The notes below the pieces were generated by a model. That model saw nothing but the letters and a program-made list of their open reading frames with translations, was not told the origin of the DNA and ran no database searches. Below are positions 36,719-42,240 of a stretch of 64,000 nucleotides of DNA, piece by piece (the stretch's first letter is position 1; each line of letters starts with the position of its first letter). A program made the position numbers and the translations under genes. The DNA is from Chitinophaga pinensis (GTDB lineage Bacteria > Bacteroidota > Bacteroidia > Chitinophagales > Chitinophagaceae): NCBI GenBank assembly GCA_945876095.1, contig CAMCMP010000013.1, positions 1-64,000 on the forward strand. The letters run 5' to 3'.

Positions 36719-37312
36719 CTACTTTTCCATCACTTCTTCTACTTCAAATTCTTCTTTATCTAACTGCCTTCTACTCATTTTCTCATTGTCGCCCGACCCG
36801 TTTTCTATCTTATCATACAATACAATCCCTTTGCCTATCCAAGCTTCTTCTTGCAAGTGAAAACTTACCTTTCTATCGATGAGGGATTGAACTTTAGGTA
36901 TTAGCTGTTCTAGATATTGTTGATTAATATCGTTTCCTACAATGATCATTTCGATGGTGCCAGAATCTATACCGCTCGCATAATCTCCTATTACCACCAA
37001 TTGATCTACCTGCCCCATACGCTCTAAAACGGAGGTTAAAATAGTATCTAACCCAAGATGGGTGCGGACAATAGACTGTAAAGTTTTGAAAAGTGGGTGG
37101 GTAGGATTGGCAGAATAATCAATCTTATTGCCTTCACCTAAACGATTGAGATAACCTGCTCCCGCAAGATTGTTCAATTCCTTTCTGATTGAATTGGTAG
37201 ACTCGCCTAATTCCTCCGCCAAGCCACGTAAATGGCCGTGTGTTCCTACATTGATAAAAAACTTTATCAATAGCCGCAAGCGGGTTTTTGAGGTAATAAT
37301 AGAATCAAGCAT
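36719..37312 (-). CDS. winged-helix transcriptional regulator of the polysaccharide locus (ArsR/MarR-like)
   Basis: Using the ATG at 37312 the protein has 197 residues. Residues about 5-70 form a winged helix (ITSKTRLRLLIKFF, LAEELGESTNSIRKELNNLAGAGYL). The C-terminal part, with LVVIGDYASGIDSGTIEMIIVG, resembles a degenerate nucleotidyltransferase-like domain. An upstream ATG at 37351 is in frame, but it lies inside a perfect dyad and upstream of a -7 box, so the shorter form is preferred. It is the first gene of the leftward polysaccharide transcript order, so control of the exporter locus is likely. Autoregulation is inferred from the dyad. Confidence 0.75.
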   Translation of the reverse strand: MLDSIITSKTRLRLLIKFFINVGTHGHLRGLAEELGESTNSIRKELNNLAGAGYLNRLGEGNKIDYSANPTHPLFKTLQSIVRTHLGLDTILTSVLERMGQVDQLVVIGDYASGIDSGTIEMIIVGNDINQQYLEQLIPKVQSLIDRKVSFHLQEEAWIGKGIVLYDKIENGSGDNEKMSRRQLDKEEFEVEEVMEK

Positions 37313-37323
37313 TAGGGGTACTG

Positions 37324-37358
37324 AAATCTTATGAGTAACAAAAGTACTCATAAGATTT
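37324..37358 (-). promoter_or_regulatory. 35-bp dyad operator overlapping a Bacteroidota -7 box
   Basis: AAATCTTATGAGTA (37324-37337) and its exact reverse complement (37345-37358) flank a 7-bp centre. On the minus strand the centre and edge contain TACTTTTG (37346 down to 37339), an exact TAnnTTTG -7 element. A transcript from it would begin near 37332 and reach the preferred ATG of the regulator at 37312. No convincing -33 TTTG was found at the usual distance. The layout is that of a self-repressing regulator. Confidence 0.7.
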
Positions 37359-37410
37359 GAAAAACGAACATATGTGTAAAAAATCGTTGATTAATAGTTA
37401 GTTGTGCATC

Positions 37411-37449
37411 CCGCTCCATTTCCAACCCTTTGGGTTAAAAATGGAGCGG
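37411..37449. repeat. long imperfect hairpin upstream of the regulator
   Basis: CCGCTCCATTT pairs exactly with AAATGGAGCGG across an inner stem AACCC-ttt-GGGTT, giving a 39-base hairpin with 16 paired positions. No T-run follows on either strand, so it is not an intrinsic terminator. It may be a palindromic repeat or a cruciform element. The surrounding gap 37359-37996 has no gene. Confidence 0.6.
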
Positions 37450-37705
37450 AATGGGTTTATGAAAAAAATATTTTATAGAATTAATTCGATTTTTATTATT
37501 TAATGGCTTTCCTTTTCAATTTACATCTTTGAAATTCTTTGTTTTTTCATATAAGTAATTGTTTGTCAAATCTTTATGGATTTATTTTTTGTTGATTGTT
37601 TTTCTGTGCTTCTCTTTATTTCACAAGCTACTCAGCCGGTTCGTAAATTTTCATTGCTTTTTTTCTCTAGCTGATTTATCGGCCTTTCTTTTCTTTTCAT
37701 TTCAT

Positions 37706-37832
37706 ATCCTTCGCCTCCACAGCCGGAGGGCTGCGTAAATTTGAAAGAGTTTAATTTTCCTATTATTCTTTTTCTCTTTTCATTTCATATCCTTCGCCTC
37801 CACAGCCCGCCGGCTGAGGAGGCGAAGGGTAT
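37706..37832. repeat. degenerate R1 ends and a CTTCGCCTCC hairpin
   Basis: The segment CATTTCATATCCTTCGCC followed by TCCACAGCC occurs twice (about 37700-37740 and 37780-37812), each leading into a truncated R1 end with CAGCCGGAGGGCTG or CAGCCCGCCGGCTG. The second copy closes into a hairpin, CTTCGCCTCC against GGAGGCGAAG, with an inner AGCC/GGCT stem. A further trace (CTCAGCCGG) lies at 37630. These look like decayed ends of R1 elements downstream of the toxin gene. A short open frame over the segment is not credible as a gene. Confidence 0.6.
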
Positions 37833-37996
37833 GAGAAAAAAAGAAGAAATGAAGGAGATGAAGAATGAATTCAATGGTCATTTGGGGAAATCCTATAAAT
37901 TATTTCTAATTAACTTTCTTATAAACTCGTAGAACTTAATTTGAATATTCGCTTTATTTAAAACCCTTTATCCAATAAATTTTAATTTCTTATTTA

Positions 37997-38902
37997 CTAA
38001 ATAGAATCCAGTTTTCTTTTCAAAGAATCATATAGCTCTTTATGTTTAGACGAATTGGTGGATTTGATTTTTTCTAAGTTTAGCAGCTTCCATTGAATAG
38101 AAGGATATGCTTCAAAATTATAAATTGACCAATCGGGTGATCCATTTTTAAAAGCTAGTATAAAAAAATTATCTTCCGCTGTTAACGAAGCTTGTACCTT
38201 TTTAACCATTGCCTCTCTTACCTGCTCATATTCTTCATAGGTAAAAAGTTCATCAGACATGCCTGTAAATTGATTCATCATTGCCAAGCGCTGCTCTTGC
38301 AGATTAGGAAATAAAACATCTTGTATAGAACGGTCGGCACTTAGTAATCTAAAGAGAAAGCCTTCTTTTACTTCTTTGTTAAACCCGTCATCTTTCAATA
38401 ATTGTTTTACATCAAATATGTCTCGAGGATGCTGTCTATCCATAGCAGCGCATATTTTTCCGCCATACAATTGTCCATTGGAAACAATATTAATAGCGCA
38501 GAATGCATCATACTTTATTTGCGCTTTTTCACAAAGAATCTTTTCGGTAACAGCCCCTAATAAGCCTCTTACTATTTGGCTTACTTCAATTTTTATCATT
38601 GCCTCATCATAGGATACCAGTAATTTATGGATATCTATTTTATGTTCTACTCTACTACCTTGCAAACGATTTTCAATGCGCTCCTTTATTTTAATTAACG
38701 CTGCTGAAATATTATTAAATGAAGTTTCTCTGTCTTCAATTGGAATGTAAGTGAGATCAATATCTACTGAAAGTCTGGGCATGTTTCGATCAAACAAATT
38801 GATGGCGGTCCCACCATGCAAAGCAAATCTTGTATCCAAGGCAATTTCAGGAATTAAGCGAATCAATAAAGCCACTTGTTTTTGATAATTACTATTGCTC
38901 AT
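37997..38902 (-). CDS. AbiEii/AbiGii-family nucleotidyltransferase toxin
   Basis: From the ATG at 38902 the protein has 301 residues; a TTG three codons earlier is also in frame. The nucleotidyltransferase core is seen as LHGGTAINLF (28-37) followed by RLSVDID with D47 and D49, the GS/DxD arrangement of the DUF1814/AbiEii family. Such toxins modify nucleic acids or nucleotides and arrest growth; the partner AbiEi protein neutralises them (type IV system), originally found as phage abortive infection. Its start overlaps the end of the antitoxin gene by 11 bp, the normal order and coupling. Confidence 0.88.
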   Translation of the reverse strand: MSNSNYQKQVALLIRLIPEIALDTRFALHGGTAINLFDRNMPRLSVDIDLTYIPIEDRETSFNNISAALIKIKERIENRLQGSRVEHKIDIHKLLVSYDEAMIKIEVSQIVRGLLGAVTEKILCEKAQIKYDAFCAINIVSNGQLYGGKICAAMDRQHPRDIFDVKQLLKDDGFNKEVKEGFLFRLLSADRSIQDVLFPNLQEQRLAMMNQFTGMSDELFTYEEYEQVREAMVKKVQASLTAEDNFFILAFKNGSPDWSIYNFEAYPSIQWKLLNLEKIKSTNSSKHKELYDSLKRKLDSI

Positions 38903-39665
38903 TGTTTGCAAGTGTTCTTGGTATCGTTATTTGATATTTTGATTGATATACACCTTCTTTCACAAGACTTCTTTTCCCTCTGCCCATATCTATTTTTGAA
39001 AGATTTATATGTTTAAACCAACTATGATTATGCCTCTCTGCCATAAAAAGAAATAATCTTTTTACTTTTATGGAAGTACAGGATTCTAGCAATTCTTGAA
39101 CTAATGTTGGTCGAAGGTCATTCAAGTTTTCCATTAGCTCATAGCATTCTAGGAGATCAAAATTTTCAGGAGATAAATACAAACATTCCATTATGGCCCT
39201 AGCCGGTGATGAAATATTTATGGAAAATCCAGGTAAGGAGTATTCAGTCAATCCCAATTCCTTTGGTAGAAAAGAACTTGATTTATATTGAACTAGTTGA
39301 CTCCATGGATGATTTCTAAACCATGTGGGTAGATTTTCATTTTCCCCACCAAACAACCATACCTGCGAATTATTTAGTTCAAGATAATGCGCCTTTCCCT
39401 GAAGTCCAAGTGCGGTTCTTCCTCCAGGATGTATGGAAAGTCCAGATTGATGCTGCAAAGCATAGATTCCTCCCTCATAACTAGGCTGATCACTACCACG
39501 AAACATGGCACCATTCTCCAATGGCTTTAACCATCCGCTGTTGCGATAATATTTTTGTAAATCAAGGCTGTATCCTTGATCTAATAACCAAGAAGATTGC
39601 AGGACAATGCCCGGAGGGATAGTTGCCAGCAAACGATTTATTTTTGTTCTATTTTCAGTAACCAT
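38892..39665 (-). CDS. AbiEi-family antitoxin/transcriptional regulator
   Basis: The 257-residue protein directly precedes and overlaps the AbiEii toxin gene. Its N-terminal 80 residues fit the AbiEi winged-helix domain (LLATIPPGIVLQSSWLLDQGYSLDLQKYY). The middle part SSPARAIMECLYLSPENFDLLECYELMENL is a family hallmark. Known AbiEi proteins both block the toxin and repress their own promoter by binding inverted repeats; a 15-bp dyad lies about 65-80 bp upstream here. The pair is bracketed by R1 repeats, which points to a mobile or exchangeable unit. Confidence 0.87.
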   Translation of the reverse strand: MVTENRTKINRLLATIPPGIVLQSSWLLDQGYSLDLQKYYRNSGWLKPLENGAMFRGSDQPSYEGGIYALQHQSGLSIHPGGRTALGLQGKAHYLELNNSQVWLFGGENENLPTWFRNHPWSQLVQYKSSSFLPKELGLTEYSLPGFSINISSPARAIMECLYLSPENFDLLECYELMENLNDLRPTLVQELLESCTSIKVKRLFLFMAERHNHSWFKHINLSKIDMGRGKRSLVKEGVYQSKYQITIPRTLANNEQ

Positions 39666-39728
39666 ACTACCAATTTAAGCATAAATTTAAACTATTATTT
39701 TCAAATAGATTAAAAAATATTTAAATTT

Positions 39729-39743
39729 AGTAGTAATACTACT
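39729..39743 (-). promoter_or_regulatory. candidate AbiEi operator
   Basis: AGTAGTA and TACTACT form a perfect 7-bp-arm dyad around one A, 64-78 bp upstream of the antitoxin ATG in otherwise AT-rich DNA. AbiEi regulators characterised in streptococci bind inverted repeats in their own promoter. The match here is by position and symmetry only. Confidence 0.45.
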
Positions 39744-39844
39744 TAATATTAGGATTTTTTAAACCTTATCGGTTTAAAAATTATCTTATTAAATCAATTT
39801 TCTTTGATAGGTCTATGTAATTTTTTTGGTTCTTTTAATTACAT

Positions 39845-40023
39845 ATGTTTCGACTACACAGCCGGCGGGCTGCGTAACTGCAACGCCGCTGCTTTTGCTT
39901 CTTTCACAAAATTTGCTGCGCCATTTTGTGAATCCCGATAAATCGGGACCGAACCAAAAGAGGCGGCTTATGCAATTACTGGTGATAAATCAACTGATTT
40001 TCGAGGGCCCATTTAAAATTCGA
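39845..40023 (+). repeat. R1 dispersed repeat, copy b
   Basis: This copy lies in the same orientation as copy a, about 3.6 kb away, and is nearly identical over both halves. In the middle it has CCCGATAAATCGGG, a small perfect hairpin, where copy a has CTCCTCCGTCGG. The pair brackets the regulator and the toxin-antitoxin genes. Direct repeats of this length can support deletion or duplication of the DNA between them. Confidence 0.85.
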
Positions 40024-40081
40024 CGCTTGTTTTACAGTCTTTACTTAATCTTTTCTATTTCTTAGACTGCTTCTTCAAAAT

Positions 40082-40108
40082 AAAAAAACCTTCATTGCTG
40101 AAGGTCTT
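40082..40108 (-). terminator. intrinsic terminator, minus strand
   Basis: On the minus strand ACCTTCA-GCAA-TGAAGGT forms a perfect 7-bp stem with a 4-base loop, followed directly by a run of seven T. It ends either the candidate RNA described next or a long transcript from the gene at 40740-41990. Confidence 0.8.
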
Positions 40109-40345
40109 TCATAAGAAACGATCAGTTCAATGAAGAGCCTGATGTATTCCTTGGTTTTTCAAAAATATTGGATATTGGGTATCAAGTGATATTGGATTTG
40201 CAGACACAAAATTAGCTCTGATCAAAATCTCCCTTTGTAACGAGAAGGCTACTTTCACGTAGAATTTTATCTACATAGTTGAGCAGTTAAAGTCCTCCCG
40301 AAAGCAGACTTCATCAACTATGTTAAAACTGTAAATTGAAAAAAA
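40082..40345 (-). ncRNA. candidate structured noncoding RNA
   Basis: The minus strand between about 40345 and the terminator at 40082 has no credible gene but several nested stems. ACATAGTTGA (40323-40314) pairs perfectly with TCAACTATGT (40282-40273) and encloses an AAGTC/GACTT inner stem with a CTTTCGGGAGG loop. Smaller stems CTAC/GTAG and CTC/GAG follow. Just before the terminator, CTTCATTG can pair with CAATGAAG of the terminator arm, which would block the terminator hairpin. I do not recognise the family; 6S-like RNA, an attenuator for the downstream abiE genes, or a small regulatory RNA are options. No exact -7 box was found upstream. Confidence 0.45.
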
Positions 40346-40478
40346 ATAAAGCGAAAAAGATTGAACTCCTGCTAACGAATTAAACAGTTATCGCATAAGT
40401 CATAGCGAGTCGGAGGGTATGAAACGAAAAGGAAAAATGAGAGTTAAAAAATTGAACTCTCTCTATCGAAATAAAAAC

Positions 40479-40620
40479 AGTAATTGCATAAGCCGCCTCT
40501 TTTGGTTCGGTCCCGATTTATCGGGATAAAAAAAATGGCGCAGCTAATTTTTTTTAAGAAGCAAAAGCAGCGGCGTTGCAGTTACGCAGCCCGCCGGCTG
40601 TGGAGGTGAAGGGTATGAGG
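40479..40620 (-). repeat. R1 dispersed repeat, copy c (inverted)
   Basis: This is the reverse complement of the R1 core: TAATTGCATAAGCCGCC, TTTTGGTTCGGTCCCG, an altered middle with ATGGCGCAGC, then GCAAAAGCAGCGGCG and CAGCCCGCCGGCTG. It faces copy b at about 450 bp distance and leads directly into the heptamer array at 40619. The candidate RNA lies between copies b and c. Confidence 0.8.
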
Positions 40621-40746
40621 TGAATGGTGAATGGTGAATGGTGAAAGCTTGAAAATCTATTCTTAATGAATAAAAACAAGAATAATTCAAAATCAGTTTC
40701 AACTAATCAATTGCCCATTCACCATTGCCCATTCACCATTCACCAT
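40619..40746. repeat. inverted heptamer arrays (GGTGAAT type), overlapping the end of a gene
   Basis: The left arm (40619-40646) is four tandem GGTGAAT units. The right arm (40711-40746) reads ATTGCCC, ATTCACC, ATTGCCC, ATTCACC, ATTCACC. The stop codon and last codons of the ModF-like gene lie inside the right arm, so the array may act as its transcript end. About 65 bp separate the arms. Confidence 0.8.
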
Positions 40747-41990
40747 AGCATCCTTCCCACCGACCCATCAACACCAGGAATTAATTGAAAAACTTTCTCA
40801 GGCATCAAGCCCTCCTCCTCTTTATGAGACACATAAATAATGGCAGTATTGGTTTCCGCTGCAATCATGGAAATGAGTGCGGTAAACCTTGCAGCCATCT
40901 CATCATCTAATCCCGAACAAGGTTCATCTAAAATTAATAAAGGTGGATGTTTCACCATCGCCCTTGCTACCAAAACCATTCTTTGCCTTCCGTTAGATAA
41001 CAAACGAAAGGGTTGGTTTTTATTTTTCTCCATACCAATCACCTTCAACCATTGCTGCGCAATTTGTAATTGTCTATCACTCGGCTGAATATATAAACCT
41101 ACCGAATCAAAGAAACCTGATACAATCATTTGTTCAATGGAATCTTGTCGCTCAAACTGACTACTCATCTTGGGCGTAAAATAACCAATCATTTTTTTTA
41201 TGTCCCACACAGATTCACCACTGCCTTTTCGCTTGCCAAAAAGTTCTAGGTTTTGTCCATACCCCTTGGCACTGTCGCCTGTAATCATCGCTAGCAACGT
41301 AGATTTTCCTGAACCATTGGGGCCAGACAATTGCCAGAATTCACCGGCATTAATTTCCCATGAAATATTTTTAAGAATGGGTCTACCGTCAAACTGAACG
41401 GACACATTTTCCATTTTAACAAGCGGTCCTTTTGGAACACTCCATCCATTTATAGGCGGTGGAATAGTTCCTGTAAAACCCTCTGCTAGTTTTGCAAACA
41501 AATGTTTAAAATCACTAGGAGAATAGCAACCACTAATACGCTGCTCTTGAATACAGTAAACCGTTTCAATGAATGGCAATAATTCATCCTTTCGATTAAA
41601 AATCTGAAAAATCAGCGTGTTGGTGGAAAGATTTTCTAAGGTCGATAAAATTGATTGTCGAGTGTCTTTATCTAGACTTTCAAACAATCCATCGATGATT
41701 AAATAGCCAGGATTTTTATTAATCAAATGTAGCAATAGCGCTTTCCTTTGTTCACCGCTAGATGAATTACTAAGGGTGCTAGAATGCCCCATCGCAACTT
41801 CCATTTTGTCGTGACGAATTTCTTCTTCGATGAAATATTGCAAGACGGAATTAGAAAAAACTGCTCCCTCCATTTTTTGTAGGGTATCTGAAAAACCAAA
41901 AAGCAACCCAGCTTTTATTTGTGCTAAAAGCCAGTCCTTATCCACTCCAAGAGGAATATAAAAAGCAGTATGTTTTATTTTTTTATCCAT
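40740..41990 (-). CDS. ModF/PhrA-like double-ATPase ABC protein, first ATPase half degenerate
   Basis: The C-terminal half (about 190-416) is a full ABC ATPase: Walker A G223-PNGSGKST, signature LSNGRQRMVL and Walker B LLILDEPCSGLDD. The N-terminal half keeps a signature-like S77-SGEQRKALLL and Walker B LIIDGLFESLD but has no Walker A. Two fused ATPase halves without membrane spans resemble ModF (molybdate-linked) and the photorepair protein PhrA; the cellular role of these is poorly defined. No molybdate transporter genes are near. An exact TATATTTG -7 box lies 38 bp upstream of the ATG. Confidence 0.75.
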   Translation of the reverse strand: MDKKIKHTAFYIPLGVDKDWLLAQIKAGLLFGFSDTLQKMEGAVFSNSVLQYFIEEEIRHDKMEVAMGHSSTLSNSSSGEQRKALLLHLINKNPGYLIIDGLFESLDKDTRQSILSTLENLSTNTLIFQIFNRKDELLPFIETVYCIQEQRISGCYSPSDFKHLFAKLAEGFTGTIPPPINGWSVPKGPLVKMENVSVQFDGRPILKNISWEINAGEFWQLSGPNGSGKSTLLAMITGDSAKGYGQNLELFGKRKGSGESVWDIKKMIGYFTPKMSSQFERQDSIEQMIVSGFFDSVGLYIQPSDRQLQIAQQWLKVIGMEKNKNQPFRLLSNGRQRMVLVARAMVKHPPLLILDEPCSGLDDEMAARFTALISMIAAETNTAIIYVSHKEEEGLMPEKVFQLIPGVDGSVGRMLW

Positions 41991-42027
41991 TCAATTCTTT
42001 ATCAATCAGCAGCATTTTTCTAATAAT

Positions 42028-42035
42028 CAAATATA
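42028..42035 (-). promoter_or_regulatory. -7 element TATATTTG for the double-ATPase gene
   Basis: On the minus strand TATATTTG matches the Bacteroidota consensus TAnnTTTG, 38 bp before the ATG at 41990. No TTTG was seen at a good -33 distance, so the assignment is moderate. Confidence 0.45.
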
Positions 42036-42193
42036 CTGATTACTAAAGGAGGATGTTTTCAGATAATAAATTTTAATAGACAAAAAAATTATATTCAAAT
42101 ATTCCACTATTAAACGCATCGAAAAATTTTTCAGATCAAATGTTTTTTACACCATCGATTATTTGAATAGCAGAAAGTAAATTTAAATTACTA

Positions 42194-42224
42194 TTTGAAA
42201 TGCAACCTTTACTAATTAAGTTTG
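42194..42224 (+). promoter_or_regulatory. consensus Bacteroidota promoter of the SNF2 gene
   Basis: TTTG (42194-42197), a 19-bp spacer and TAAGTTTG (42217-42224) match the TTTG-N19-TAnnTTTG promoter. Transcription would start near 42231, leaving a leader of only about 10 bases before the ATG at 42241. Confidence 0.75.
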
Positions 42225-42240
42225 CCGCCGAATACTCTTG

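Noticed and set aside
39826..40065. 79-residue frame over R1 copy b
   Set aside because: Same repeat origin as the frame over copy a; the reading frame is not kept between copies.
40082..40345. tmRNA, RNase P RNA or signal-recognition RNA
   Set aside because: None of the conserved hallmarks I know (tRNA-like end, tag frame, GAGGAAAGTCC, GGAAG tetraloop region) were found.
36162..40739. Retron or prophage remnant in the repeat-rich island
   Set aside because: No reverse transcriptase, integrase or phage structural gene is present; only the AbiE pair and a regulator.
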